In this document: one piece after another, positions 1-8,810 of the stretch
Layout: each line of letters begins with the position of its first letter
Numbering within the stretch: the stretch's first letter is position 1
Origin: Paenibacillus mesophilus
GTDB taxonomy: Bacteria > Bacillota > Bacilli > Paenibacillales > NBRC-103111
Length of the DNA stretch: 64,000 bases
NCBI RefSeq assembly: GCF_005938385.1
Contig: NZ_VCRA01000003.1
Location: 124,001 to 188,000 of the forward strand
Direction of reading: 5' to 3'
The notes under the pieces: model-generated
The model's database searches: none
Seen by the model: only the letters and a program-made list of their open reading frames with translations
What the model was told of the DNA's origin: nothing
Program-made: the position numbers and the translations under genes

Positions 1-1283
1 ATCAAAGCCTTGATATAACTCGGCAAACTTGAAATCCATTGCTGTACTTGACTTAAAATGGCAGACTTCTCCCGTTTGTTCTTCGTTTGGGAGAGCTCAA
101 GGAAGAAAGAGAAGATTTGCTGCAAAGCAGCTTTCAGGTCGAGGTCTCGGACTTCGTCGGAAAACTGAAAAAATAACCCGCCTAGTGAACGTTGATCTTG
201 ATGTTCACGTCGTTCCCACTCCATTAAAAGATAGCGAGTGAAGACAATCGTCGTATGGCTGATCAGCATATCAAAAGAACGGCCTTGGAACTCGGTTCCC
301 AGCTTCAAATAAGACTTTGTGAATTTGAAGAAGGTTTCGATGTTCCATCGTATCCCGTAAATGCGGACAACTTCAGCATCCGTCAGTTCTACATCCGTGC
401 TCAGTATGGCAAGCCATTCCCTACGGCTATTGCGATTTTGAACGAAAACTAATTTGATCGGCAATCCACAATCCGTCCGTACAAGGATCGAACCGAGCAG
501 TTCTTTTTTGGTGGACCGAGGTAGTCCTGCGTGCAGTTCTTTTAGCGACATTCGTTTGTTGCCAACCTGGTAACGCTGTTTCATATCTTTGATCATACCG
601 ATCACATGTAAGCCTTTCGACATCAGGCTACGTAGCAACGGGGCTTGGGTGAACCAGCTATCCATCAAAACAAAATCCGCCGCAAATCCAAGCTGAAGAG
701 CACGATCCAAGAGCGCTACGACGGCATCCGGCTTGCGAGAAAAAGCTTCCATACGCCGTTTGTATCCTTGCGTACGTTTGGATAGACGCTCCTTCATTTC
801 GCAGAAACGATTCGTTAGTTTGGCGGAACTAAGCATAACAAAATCGATGGGTGCAAAGCTGAATCCGTCCGACCATCCAAGCGTCAGCATGTTGTACCCT
901 CTCACGAAACGCCCCGTCGTATGGTCATGAACGCGTGCCAATAATTCTGCCTTTTTACAACGGTTTCGTTTCAGGACGGAGTCGTCCACAATAAAGGCAC
1001 GAATGCGAGTGGCAGAGGTAAGCGACTCAAAGTGCTGGACGATCTTCAAGCTTAGCATCTGGAAGAACCGACGCCATGCAAACCCGGGATGATTCAGGAA
1101 ACGGTAAACAACATCTTTTCCGGGCAGTGATGAACGGTGACTGCTTTCGAGCAAGCGAGACCAACTACGCTGCTGAAAAACTAACGTGAAGATGAGCTGG
1201 AAAACAGCAAGTGCCGGAAGGCCAAACGATTTTCGAATACCCGCTTGGCGGAGTAAATTGCCCAACTTCAAAGTAGCAAACAT
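1..1283 (-). CDS. IS4-family DDE transposase (C-terminus beyond window edge)
   Basis: This is the transposase of an insertion sequence, the DDE enzyme that cuts and joins the element's ends. I translated the minus strand from the ATG at 1283 to base 1. It stays open with no stop or frameshift for about 427 residues, so the visible part looks intact and only the C-terminus is off-window. The IS4 signature is clear: a first Asp in FIVDDSVLKRNR, a second in LMDSWF, and a perfect Y-x2-R-x3-E-x6-K box in YGIRWNIETFFKFTK. The same frame is open upstream of 1283, so a non-ATG start near 1325-1340 (after AAGAAAGGTG) is possible. No host gene is visibly interrupted on the right side. Confidence 0.9.
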   Translation of the reverse strand, partial: MFATLKLGNLLRQAGIRKSFGLPALAVFQLIFTLVFQQRSWSRLLESSHRSSLPGKDVVYRFLNHPGFAWRRFFQMLSLKIVQHFESLTSATRIRAFIVDDSVLKRNRCKKAELLARVHDHTTGRFVRGYNMLTLGWSDGFSFAPIDFVMLSSAKLTNRFCEMKERLSKRTQGYKRRMEAFSRKPDAVVALLDRALQLGFAADFVLMDSWFTQAPLLRSLMSKGLHVIGMIKDMKQRYQVGNKRMSLKELHAGLPRSTKKELLGSILVRTDCGLPIKLVFVQNRNSRREWLAILSTDVELTDAEVVRIYGIRWNIETFFKFTKSYLKLGTEFQGRSFDMLISHTTIVFTRYLLMEWERREHQDQRSLGGLFFQFSDEVRDLDLKAALQQIFSFFLELSQTKNKREKSAILSQVQQWISSLPSYIKAL

Positions 1284-1400
1284 GCTTGAAAAGCGTTCCT
1301 CACACTTTTCAGACAGGGAGATGTGGTGTAATATAAAGGTTACGCACCTTTCTTGTTTGGAATGGTAATCTCGACAATTCCCATTTTACCAAACATAAAA
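1..1400 (-). mobile_element. IS4-type insertion sequence, right part only
   Basis: The transposase gene plus roughly 100 bases upstream represent one half of an insertion sequence. The outer boundary cannot be fixed because the other terminal inverted repeat lies outside the window. The AT-rich stretch around 1380-1450 probably holds the end of the element; 1400 is only an approximate limit. Confidence 0.5.
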
Positions 1401-1548
1401 GGTGTTTTTCTGTCAAGTTTGCTAGTTTTATGCCGAAATGTCAGTATCCTCAACACCTAAACGCGTTTTTCAAGCTGCGAAACTTGAGTTATTTATTGGG
1501 TTGGAATTAAGAAACAAATTCCGACTTCCATTGCACGATCGAACAAAG

Positions 1549-1578
1549 GAAAAAATCCGCCCGAAAAAGGACGGATTT
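1549..1578 (-). terminator. Intrinsic terminator of the stalk-domain gene
   Basis: On the minus strand AAATCCGTCC pairs with GGGCGGATTT around a TTTTTC loop and is followed by T residues. It sits just after the stop codon at 1585. Confidence 0.75.
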
Positions 1579-1584
1579 CGGTAC

Positions 1585-3387
1585 TTACTCTTTATTCTTA
1601 ATAATAACTGAGCGAGAATAGTTATCCCACTGGACGTCTGCTCCAAGCGCTTCGCTTACAAATCGAACCGGAACCATTGTTTTTTCATTAATTAGCTGTG
1701 CAGGTACATCAAGCGTAACTTTTTTGCCATTAACCAAGGCTTCATTAGAATTTATCGTCAGGGAAATATTGATATCGTCTTTTGTTGCCGTTACTGTTTG
1801 GGTCGCCCCGTCCCATTCCACCTTGGCCCCGAGTGCTTCAAATATAGCTCGTAACGGGACCATCGTTCTACCGTCGACGTTAACAGGAGACTGATCATAT
1901 TTCTGTAATTGGTCATCCACTAATACGATGATATCTTGTGTTTCATTGTAAGTTGTAAATTTGGGATTTGAAGTTGCTTTGCTGCCTGTCTTGGGGTCTA
2001 CAACTTCTATGACAAGATAATAACCGCCCGTCTGAATGTTCATTTCTTTTATAGTTTTTGTTATCGGCTTCGCAGGATCGAACTTGAAACGCTGTATTTC
2101 ATCTCCATCAACGTCCAGCAAAACGACAAAAAAATCATAATTCTTATTGACGGATTTAGTCGTTATCGTAAACGTGAATGTACCATCCCCATTCACGATA
2201 ATGGTACCCGGGAACTCGTCACCTGAAGGGATAGATAGTTGAGGCTGCGGTATTGTCCAAGTAACCGAACTGGATCGGAGGACCTTATCTGAACCGTCTA
2301 CCATTTCCATTTGCAATATATATGCACCCGGAACAAGCGACTTGCTGCTCAAGGATACTCTTGGATTACTTGGATATACGCGAGTCCTTTTCACCTCTTT
2401 GCCATATAAGTCGGTGATAACAAGGTAAAATTTTGTAGAACTGCTATAGGACTGTTTTTGAATAATGATTCGGATTGTGCCGTTTTGCGTTACTTCCACA
2501 CCGCCTGGAAATGTTCCATTACCTAATCCGGAAGTATTCCCTTGCGATTGAGCTCCAGATCCGTTCGAAACTGTCCATTTGACCGGAACCGATTTAATCG
2601 TATCTTCTCCACTGCTCAATTCAATGATTATAGAATAGTTGCCTGGTTGTAAGGCCAGATCATTTGCCGTAATTCTAGGTTTCTTTGGGTCTATTGCAAC
2701 CCTCTTGACCTCTTTACCATCAACATCAATAACGACTAAATAAATCTTTGCATTCGCATAAGCAGGTTGCGTTTGCAATGTAATAGTAATTGTGCCATCC
2801 TGATTGACGTTCACTTTACCCGGAAATGAGGCCATTGAATTGATGTAACCAATCGGTTGAGCTGATGAGGTTAAGGTCTGATTGCGGCATCCTGGTTCTG
2901 GTGCAATAGATATTGCTCCTGTGTTTTTTGGATCATAATTTCTTGCTTCCAGTTTGGCCATGTAGTTGTCTCTAAACGTAATGAAGTCTGTAATATTCAT
3001 CGGAAGGTTTCGGGCACTAATGACTATATCGCCCAACTTCATGGATACGGTATAGTTTTTCCCGTCCTTCCCAAGTACCGTTTGCTGGACAGTCTTCATA
3101 TTGATTATGGAGTCCACTTTGGCCCTTCTCGCTTCTTTGCCATCCTTAGACAAGAAAACGATTTCGATATAATCGCTGTATTCTTCGGGTATTAATACGC
3201 TTGCCGATAAGTAACCTTCCTTGGTTAATGTAGCTCCGTTAATAACTACATCGTTTAGAGTTGGATTAGGGATGGTGTATGGAGTTTGAACAGGAGCACA
3301 TATTGCATTTGCTTCTTGCCCCCCTGTTCCCACCATCATAAATGCGGTTGCTAACATGAACAGACACATTTTCTTGATGAAATTCAT
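1585..3387 (-). CDS. Secreted protein with three tandem beta-domain repeats and a C-terminal stalk (copper amine oxidase N-like) domain
   Basis: A 600-residue exported protein. Residues 1-28 form a signal peptide (KK, hydrophobic stretch, then EANA before the mature part). Three homologous units of about 85-90 residues begin at residues 188, 293 and 392. Each starts FPG-x-[VI]-x-V, then [DN]GT[IF], and later carries D-x-x-G-x-E-[VI]-[KQ]-R, so they are tandem duplications of an Ig-like or similar beta domain. Residues about 45-165 may be a more diverged unit. Residues 487-600 are a stalk domain with the paired motif GRTMVPLRAIFEALGA and EKTMVPVRFVSEALGA, common in Paenibacillus surface proteins. 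The gene has its own start signal (GGGAGAGCGTAGA before ATG) and terminator. Its precise role is unknown; attachment to the cell envelope is inferred. Confidence 0.85.
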   Translation of the reverse strand: MNFIKKMCLFMLATAFMMVGTGGQEANAICAPVQTPYTIPNPTLNDVVINGATLTKEGYLSASVLIPEEYSDYIEIVFLSKDGKEARRAKVDSIINMKTVQQTVLGKDGKNYTVSMKLGDIVISARNLPMNITDFITFRDNYMAKLEARNYDPKNTGAISIAPEPGCRNQTLTSSAQPIGYINSMASFPGKVNVNQDGTITITLQTQPAYANAKIYLVVIDVDGKEVKRVAIDPKKPRITANDLALQPGNYSIIIELSSGEDTIKSVPVKWTVSNGSGAQSQGNTSGLGNGTFPGGVEVTQNGTIRIIIQKQSYSSSTKFYLVITDLYGKEVKRTRVYPSNPRVSLSSKSLVPGAYILQMEMVDGSDKVLRSSSVTWTIPQPQLSIPSGDEFPGTIIVNGDGTFTFTITTKSVNKNYDFFVVLLDVDGDEIQRFKFDPAKPITKTIKEMNIQTGGYYLVIEVVDPKTGSKATSNPKFTTYNETQDIIVLVDDQLQKYDQSPVNVDGRTMVPLRAIFEALGAKVEWDGATQTVTATKDDINISLTINSNEALVNGKKVTLDVPAQLINEKTMVPVRFVSEALGADVQWDNYSRSVIIKNKE

Positions 3388-3523
3388 TCTACGCTCTCCC
3401 TTTATGAGTAATATTTTCCAATACCATTAATATAATGCATTAGTCCCAAAATGACTACAATTAATTATGGCCCTATTGAACTATACCAGTCTGGAAAACG
3501 TAAATTTATTGCTTTTTAACACG

Positions 3524-3570
3524 AAAAGACCCCTCCCGATTTACCAATACAGGCAAATGGAGAGCGGTCT
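3524..3570 (-). terminator. Intrinsic terminator of the gal operon
   Basis: Read on the minus strand, AGACCGCTCTCCATTT pairs imperfectly with AAATCGGGAGGGGTCT and is followed by TTTT. It lies 60 bases after the galE stop. Confidence 0.7.
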
Positions 3571-3633
3571 GACATGACATTTATTTATTTGTCTTAACGC
3601 AAAATAATAAGTTCTACGCCTCAACCTAACGGC

Positions 3634-4623
3634 TCAGTCCGCATAGCCGGCCGGGTTATGTTTATGCCAATTCCACGCCGTCTGGATGATCGTCCCGAGG
3701 TCGGCGTATTTCGGCCGCCAGCCGAGAACGGTCCGCGCCTTGTCGGAGGAAGCGATCAAAACGGCGGGATCGCCTGCGCGCCGGGGGGAGACAACAGCCG
3801 GAATCGGATGCTCCGTGACGCCGCGTGCCAGGTCGATGACCTGCTTGACCGAGAAGCCCGTTCCATTCCCAAGGTTGAATACGTCGCTCGAATGACCGGC
3901 CCGCAAATGCTGCAGCGCAAGATAATGCGCATTCGCCAAATCCATCACATGGATGTAGTCGCGGATGCAGGTCCCGTCTTCCGTCGGGTAATCGTCGCCG
4001 AAAATGTTTATCGCTTCGCGTTGTCCGAGCGGAACTTGCAAAATGATCGGAATCAGATGGCTCTCCGGCTTGTGATCTTCCCCGATCAAGCCTTCCGGAT
4101 GCGCGCCGCAGGCGTTGAAATACCTAAGAGAAACGAATTTCAAGCCGTAAGCACGGTCGCACCAGCGGAACATGTTCTCCATCGCCAGCTTCGTCTCGCC
4201 GTAAGGACTCTCCGGATGGGTCGGTGCGGTTTCTTCGATCGGTACCCGCTCTGGCTCCCCGTAGGTGGCCGCCGTCGACGAGAAAACAATTTTGCTTACC
4301 CCATGCTCCACCATCGCGTTAACGAGCGAATATGTGCCGAACAAATTATTGTCATAATAAGCGAGCGGCTGCTGCACGCTCTCGCCGACCAGCGAGCTTG
4401 CGGCAAAATGGATGACTGCTTCAATTTCATTTTCACCGAATACCCGCTTCATGAAAGCCGCGTCGCGAATATCGCCTTCATAGAAACGGGCTTCGGACGA
4501 TACGGCCGAACGGTGACCCGTTCTCAAATTATCGACGATAACGACTTGTTCGCCTTGGGAAAGCAATTCTACGACAGTATGACTGCCGATATAACCGGCT
4601 CCTCCGGTTACAAGAATGGCCAT
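3634..4623 (-). CDS. galE: UDP-glucose 4-epimerase
   Basis: Cytosolic SDR enzyme that interconverts UDP-galactose and UDP-glucose, the last step of the Leloir pathway. The 329-residue length is typical. The NAD-binding Rossmann motif TGGAGYIGSH is at residues 6-15, SST at 115-117, and the catalytic Tyr-x3-Lys is Y141-K145 in SPYGETK. The ATG at 4623 follows GGAGGAG. The gene lies 24 bases downstream of galK and is the last gene of a galT-galK-galE operon that ends in a terminator at 3524-3570. A long plus-strand frame across it is only an antisense shadow. Confidence 0.97.
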   Translation of the reverse strand: MAILVTGGAGYIGSHTVVELLSQGEQVVIVDNLRTGHRSAVSSEARFYEGDIRDAAFMKRVFGENEIEAVIHFAASSLVGESVQQPLAYYDNNLFGTYSLVNAMVEHGVSKIVFSSTAATYGEPERVPIEETAPTHPESPYGETKLAMENMFRWCDRAYGLKFVSLRYFNACGAHPEGLIGEDHKPESHLIPIILQVPLGQREAINIFGDDYPTEDGTCIRDYIHVMDLANAHYLALQHLRAGHSSDVFNLGNGTGFSVKQVIDLARGVTEHPIPAVVSPRRAGDPAVLIASSDKARTVLGWRPKYADLGTIIQTAWNWHKHNPAGYAD

Positions 4624-4647
4624 GCTCTTACTCCTCCTATTCCGCGA

Positions 4648-5844
4648 TTACAATTGCAGCTCTTTAGCCCCATCCCCGATCTCGCAAACGTAGAACGAAG
4701 GAACGAGTCCCGTCTTAGCCGTATACTGCTCAGCCACGGTACGCTGAAACGTTTCCACCGCTTCGTCCTTCACGATGCTGACGTTGCAGCCGCCGAATCC
4801 GGCTCCCGTCATCCGGGTTCCGACGCAGCCTTTTATCCCGCTTGCCACCTCGTACAGCGTGTCAAGCTCGAAGCCCGTCACCTCATACAGGTCGCGAAGC
4901 GATTCGTGAGAGGCGTTCATCAGCTTGCCGAACGTAGCGAGATCTCCCTGTTCCAGACTGGAACGCGCTCTCAGCACACGATCGTCCTCCGTCACGACAT
5001 GCTCCGCGCGATTGCGGATGATGGGGTCGGATATTGCGCTCTTGACCTGTTCCCATTGCTCGAGCGACAGCTCGCCGAGATTTCCCAGTCGAGGGAGCTT
5101 TTCCTTTAACAACTGTACCCCATCTTCGCATTGCTGTCTACGTTCGTTATATTTGGAGTCGGCCAATCCTCTACGTTTGTTCGTGTTCGTAATGACGAGC
5201 TTGCAGCCGTCGATGCGAAACGGCACATATTGATAGTCCAGCGTATCGCACTTCAGCATGACGGCATGATCCCGCTTGCCCATTCCGACCGCGAATTGAT
5301 CCATAATGCCGCAATTTACCCCGACGAAGCGGTTCTCGGCAAGCTGCGACAGCTTCACCAGCGTAAGCATCGGAAGCTCGATTTGTGCCAGTGTCGAGAT
5401 GGCCAGAGCCGTTGCCAGTTCGATCGATGCGGAAGAAGACAAACCCGCGCCGTTCGGCACGTTGCCTACATACAAAATGTCCGCTCCCCGAAGCTTGGAA
5501 GCGTAAGCTCCGTCTTCCAGCTTAAGCAGTTCGGCCAAAACGCCTTTCGGGTAATTCGCCCAGTCGTCTTCCTTCCGGAACTCGACGGCGGATACCGCAA
5601 CATCCGCTTCCGCGGCGAACTGCATCGACCGGAATCGGTACATTCCGTCGTTCCGCGGTTTTACTAGCGCATACGTACCGAACGTAAGCGCAGCGGGAAA
5701 GACGTACCCGCCATTGTAGTCCGTATGCTCGCCGATCAGGTTGACTCTGCCGGGTGCGAAGAAGCACCGGACCCCCTCCGCATCTCCGAACCGTTCCGAG
5801 AAGGCACGGAGCAGCTCGTGTAAATCGATGGCAGACGTTGTCAT
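4648..5844 (-). CDS. galK: Galactokinase
   Basis: GHMP kinase that phosphorylates galactose to galactose 1-phosphate with ATP. It is 398 residues, normal length. The galactokinase signature GRVNLIGEHTDYNGG is near residues 32-46, the GHMP ATP loop PNGAGLSSSAS near 129-139, and the third motif MTGAGFGGCN near the C-terminus. The start ATG overlaps the galT stop by four bases (ATGA), indicating translational coupling within the gal operon. GAAGGGAGAA precedes the start. Confidence 0.97.
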   Translation of the reverse strand: MTTSAIDLHELLRAFSERFGDAEGVRCFFAPGRVNLIGEHTDYNGGYVFPAALTFGTYALVKPRNDGMYRFRSMQFAAEADVAVSAVEFRKEDDWANYPKGVLAELLKLEDGAYASKLRGADILYVGNVPNGAGLSSSASIELATALAISTLAQIELPMLTLVKLSQLAENRFVGVNCGIMDQFAVGMGKRDHAVMLKCDTLDYQYVPFRIDGCKLVITNTNKRRGLADSKYNERRQQCEDGVQLLKEKLPRLGNLGELSLEQWEQVKSAISDPIIRNRAEHVVTEDDRVLRARSSLEQGDLATFGKLMNASHESLRDLYEVTGFELDTLYEVASGIKGCVGTRMTGAGFGGCNVSIVKDEAVETFQRTVAEQYTAKTGLVPSFYVCEIGDGAKELQL

Positions 5845-6824
5845 GACATTCTCCCTTCCTTTCGCAAATAACGTTCATACGCTTCCCTCATCTTGGGAGC
5901 CGTCTCTTCAACCGCCATCGGATTGGCTGCCGCCCAAGCGCCCATCTCCGACGAGGCGTACCATTTGATTTTGTCTTTGTCGCGAAGCGGCGGATAAAAC
6001 TCGATATGGAAATGGTAATAGCTCTCGACGTCATCGCCGTTGACCGGTCTTTGATGGAGAACCATCATATACGGGAACAGCCTGTCAAACAATTGATCCA
6101 TCGTGCCCGTCGTATCTTTCAGCATTTGGGCAAGAGACCGTTTCTCCTCGGGGCTGAAGTCCGGGAGCGCCGTCATATGCCGTTTGCTGACAATAAAGAC
6201 GCCGTAGGGGAAATCGGTAAAATACGGAAGATAGCATAAGAAATGCTCGTTCTCGATCACGATCCGCTTCCGGAATTCGACTTCGTTCTTGTTCATGTCG
6301 CAAAGAAGGCAGGTGCCGCTCTCCTCGTGATGGATTCGGCAGCTTTCCAGTTCCGTTTTCAGCTTGAGGGGCATGTGGGAATACGCGTAAATTTGCCCGT
6401 GCGGATGCGGCATCGTCACTCCGCATTCTTCTCCCCGGTTCTCGAAGATCATGACGTACTCGTGATTAGGATCATTCGACAGCTCGACGAAACGGTCCGT
6501 CCATACGCCGATCAGTTTCCCGATATGCTCGACCGGAAGCTCCGGCAGCGTCTTGGTATGCTCCGGCGAGTACAAAATCACTTCGCATTTTCCAAACGAT
6601 TTCCGGGTTTTGTACAACGCCGTTTCAACCGGGTCCGGCTCGGGCGGATTCGGGCTCAGAGCCGGGAAATCGTTCTCGTACACATGGACGTCATACTCGT
6701 CCGGCACTTTGCCGGAGCCCGGACAAAACGGACAGTACCCTTTCGGCATATGCGGCCTGTTTTGCCGATTCGACGCGACCATGATCCAGTCGCGCAGCAG
6801 CGGGTTATAGCGCAGTTCAGCCAT
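5841..6824 (-). CDS. galT: Galactose-1-phosphate uridylyltransferase (class I)
   Basis: Transfers UMP from UDP-glucose to galactose 1-phosphate through a histidine adduct. The 327-residue protein is the class I type: the zinc pair CPFC is near residue 31, MPHPHGQIYAY near 137, and the active-site region HFHIEFYPP follows. It is the first gene of the operon. Its start is preceded by AAGGAGGATGCTGT, and a promoter and an operator-like palindrome lie upstream (6922-6950 and 6858-6882). The palindrome lies between promoter and gene, so a repressor there would act as a roadblock. Confidence 0.96.
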   Translation of the reverse strand: MAELRYNPLLRDWIMVASNRQNRPHMPKGYCPFCPGSGKVPDEYDVHVYENDFPALSPNPPEPDPVETALYKTRKSFGKCEVILYSPEHTKTLPELPVEHIGKLIGVWTDRFVELSNDPNHEYVMIFENRGEECGVTMPHPHGQIYAYSHMPLKLKTELESCRIHHEESGTCLLCDMNKNEVEFRKRIVIENEHFLCYLPYFTDFPYGVFIVSKRHMTALPDFSPEEKRSLAQMLKDTTGTMDQLFDRLFPYMMVLHQRPVNGDDVESYYHFHIEFYPPLRDKDKIKWYASSEMGAWAAANPMAVEETAPKMREAYERYLRKEGRMS

Positions 6825-6857
6825 ACAGCATCCTCCTTGCCCTCGCGGGCAGTCGCT

Positions 6858-6882
6858 ACTTTGTTAATTAATTTAATAAAGT
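6858..6882. promoter_or_regulatory. Palindromic operator 1 of the galT promoter (likely ROK site)
   Basis: ACTTTGTTAAT and TTTAATAAAGT are near-perfect inverted arms around TAA. It lies downstream of the galT promoter and closely resembles the palindrome at 6994-7016 next to the ROK gene. Binding by the ROK protein is inferred. Confidence 0.6.
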
Positions 6883-6921
6883 CTAGATGATTTAATATTA
6901 CTCTCTCCTTCAGCGGAACAC

Positions 6922-6950
6922 AATATAATTTTCGCAAAACCTTTATGCAA
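6922..6950 (-). promoter_or_regulatory. galT sigma-A promoter
   Basis: On the minus strand TTGCAT (6950-6945) is followed after exactly 17 bases by TATATT (6927-6922). No better candidate lies between it and galT. Confidence 0.55.
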
Positions 6951-6980
6951 TACGAAATCGCCGCTAATATATCGGTTGGA

Positions 6981-7016
6981 TTGATTTCAGCAACTTTATT
7001 AGTTATTCTAATTAAG
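6981..7016 (+). promoter_or_regulatory. ROK gene promoter overlapped by palindromic operator 2
   Basis: TTGATT (6981-6986), 17 bases and TATTCT (7004-7009) form a plausible promoter. The palindrome CTTTATTAG-TTATT-CTAATTAAG (6994-7016) covers the -10 region and has the same core as operator 1, which suggests autoregulation. Confidence 0.55.
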
Positions 7017-7048
7017 ATAGCAAATGCGACAACAAGGACGGGATAGGA

Positions 7049-8287
7049 ATGACGAAGCCTCTGACCGGCAGCTTTCAGTTGATGAAATCGTTGAACCGCT
7101 CCCTCGTCATGACGACGATTCGGAACGAAGGCCCGATTTCGCGCGCGGACATCGCCAAGCGGATCGCTTTAACGCCGCCAACGGTAACGAATATCGTAAA
7201 CGAGCTGCTGGAAGAGAAGTTCATCGTGGAAAGCGAGATCGGCGCATCGAGCGGCGGACGTAAACCGATTCTGCTTAAGCTGAACTCGCAATCGTTCTCG
7301 ATCATAGGCATCGACGTGGGCGGCAATACGATCAAATCGCTGCTGACCGATCTGGATGCGAACATAATCCGTGAAAACCGAAGAAGCATGCCCCCGCGGC
7401 CGAATGCGGAAACGTTTCTTGCCGAGCTCAATCAATCCGTATCCGACTTGATCGGGTCGGCCGGAACGGAACGGCCCGTAATCGGCATCGGCATCGGGAT
7501 GCACGGCTTGGTCAATCCGGAGGAGGGAGTATCCGTCTTCGCGCCGAACCTTCATCTGAGAAACGTTCCTATCCGCGCTTCTCTAGAAGAGGCGTTCGGT
7601 CTTCCCGTCTATGTGGAAAACGACGTTGCGGCGATGGCTCTAGGAGAGCAATGGTTCGGGGGCGGCCAGGACACCGATCATTTCATTTGCGTGAACATCG
7701 GGGTCGGCGTAGGTGCGGGCATTATTTTGAACCGGCAAATTTTTCGCGGGAGCAGCTATTCCGCCGGGGAGATCGGACATACGACGGTCGATCTGAACGG
7801 TCCGCGCTGCAATTGCGGCAACTACGGCTGCCTGCAGACGCTTGTCTCAGGCCCGGCAATTGCGGAGACCGTACAGAATGAAATCGCTCTAGGCCGACGC
7901 AGCAAGCTGCAGCCGTCCGCTTCTGGCAGTCTGCAGTCGATCACAGGCGAGCACGTGTGCGAGGCGGCGAAGGAAGGCGATGAGCTCGCGATCGAATCAT
8001 TCCGCAAAGCCGGCCGGCTGCTCGGCATCGGCCTGACGAACATGATCCATACGCTCAATCCGCAAAAAATCATTTTGGGGGGCGGCGTCGCGCAAGCCGG
8101 CCCGTTATTGACCGAACCGCTGGCCGAAACGGTTAAAGAGCGCGCGCTGGAGTCATCCGTCCGTCATCTGACAATCGAAGCGTCCCGGCTCGGTAATCGC
8201 GCGACTGCAATCGGTGCCGTTACGATCGTCTTGAGCCGTTTGTTTGCCGAGCCGCAACTGCCGAAAGAATCGGGCATCCGCCAGTAG
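7049..8287 (+). CDS. ROK-family transcriptional repressor with N-terminal winged HTH
   Basis: A 412-residue protein of the XylR/NagC type. Residues 1-75 are a winged helix-turn-helix (ISRADIAKRIALTPPTVTNIV). The rest is an ASKHA sugar-kinase fold with the phosphate loop GIDVGG, the motif NIGVGVGAGI and the zinc-binding CNCGNYGC. It is transcribed divergently from galTKE. Two related palindromes in the shared region make it the likely repressor of the gal operon and of itself, with galactose or a derivative as inducer; this role is inferred. GGATAGG precedes the ATG. It could be a glucokinase-like enzyme, but the N-terminal HTH argues for a regulator. Confidence 0.9.
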   Translation: MTKPLTGSFQLMKSLNRSLVMTTIRNEGPISRADIAKRIALTPPTVTNIVNELLEEKFIVESEIGASSGGRKPILLKLNSQSFSIIGIDVGGNTIKSLLTDLDANIIRENRRSMPPRPNAETFLAELNQSVSDLIGSAGTERPVIGIGIGMHGLVNPEEGVSVFAPNLHLRNVPIRASLEEAFGLPVYVENDVAAMALGEQWFGGGQDTDHFICVNIGVGVGAGIILNRQIFRGSSYSAGEIGHTTVDLNGPRCNCGNYGCLQTLVSGPAIAETVQNEIALGRRSKLQPSASGSLQSITGEHVCEAAKEGDELAIESFRKAGRLLGIGLTNMIHTLNPQKIILGGGVAQAGPLLTEPLAETVKERALESSVRHLTIEASRLGNRATAIGAVTIVLSRLFAEPQLPKESGIRQ

Positions 8288-8310
8288 CGGCCTTCCTTGC
8301 CCTGAACGTG

Positions 8311-8341
8311 AAAAAGTGCCTGACGTCATCAGACAGGCACT
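8311..8341 (-). terminator. Intrinsic terminator of the HU gene
   Basis: AGTGCCTG and CAGGCACT pair across an 11-base loop; on the minus strand the stem is followed by TTTTT. It lies between two convergent genes and may also slow plus-strand transcripts from the ROK gene. Confidence 0.8.
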
Positions 8342-8397
8342 CGGAATTGCTGTACTTAGTTCGGATTTTCAATAAGCGGCACCATGCCCCTGCAAGG

Positions 8398-8673
8398 TCA
8401 TTGCGCGCAAACGTCGCGCAGCTGCTTGCCGGGCTTAAAGGCCGGTACTTTGCTGGCCGGGATGTCGATTTCTTCACCTGTCTGCGGATTGCGTCCTTTG
8501 CGGGCGGAACGTTCACGAACTTCAAAGTTCCCGAATCCTACGAGTTGCACCTTATCTCCGCCTTGCAGCGCCTCGGTTATCGCTTCGAAGACGGCGTCAA
8601 CCGCTTTCGTAATGTCTTTCTTGGACAAGTCGGTCGTCTCTGCCACTTTGGCGATCAACTCCGATTTATTCAT
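8398..8673 (-). CDS. hup: DNA-binding protein HU
   Basis: Histone-like nucleoid protein that bends DNA as a dimer. The 91-residue protein starts at the ATG at 8673 after GGGGGAGGTGAATGGC; an upstream extension in the same frame lacks HU similarity. It has the HU core [12 protein letters not shown], the flank [19 protein letters not shown], and the arm with [15 protein letters not shown]. It corresponds to B. subtilis hbs, which also lies just downstream of spoIVA. It is a single gene between two terminators. Confidence 0.97.
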   Translation of the reverse strand: MNKSELIAKVAETTDLSKKDITKAVDAVFEAITEALQGGDKVQLVGFGNFEVRERSARKGRNPQTGEEIDIPASKVPAFKPGKQLRDVCAQ

Positions 8674-8752
8674 GCCATTCACCTCCCCCCACGAGCTATT
8701 GCCGTTATTCTCTGTGTTCACCGTTTCATCGAAAAATATACGTAGACGCGGC

Positions 8753-8794
8753 AAAAAAACATACAGCCTCTCCCTTTGCGGAGAAAGGCTGTAT
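8753..8794 (-). terminator. Intrinsic terminator of spoIVA
   Basis: ATACAGCCTTTCTC pairs with GAGAGGCTGTAT on the minus strand and is followed by a run of seven T. Confidence 0.85.
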
Positions 8795-8810
8795 GACTTG
8801 TGCTTTCTTC

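Noticed and set aside
3658-5109. 483-codon open frame on the plus strand
   Set aside because: It is antisense to galE and galK, which are certain. High GC at third positions in the real genes opens long antisense frames.
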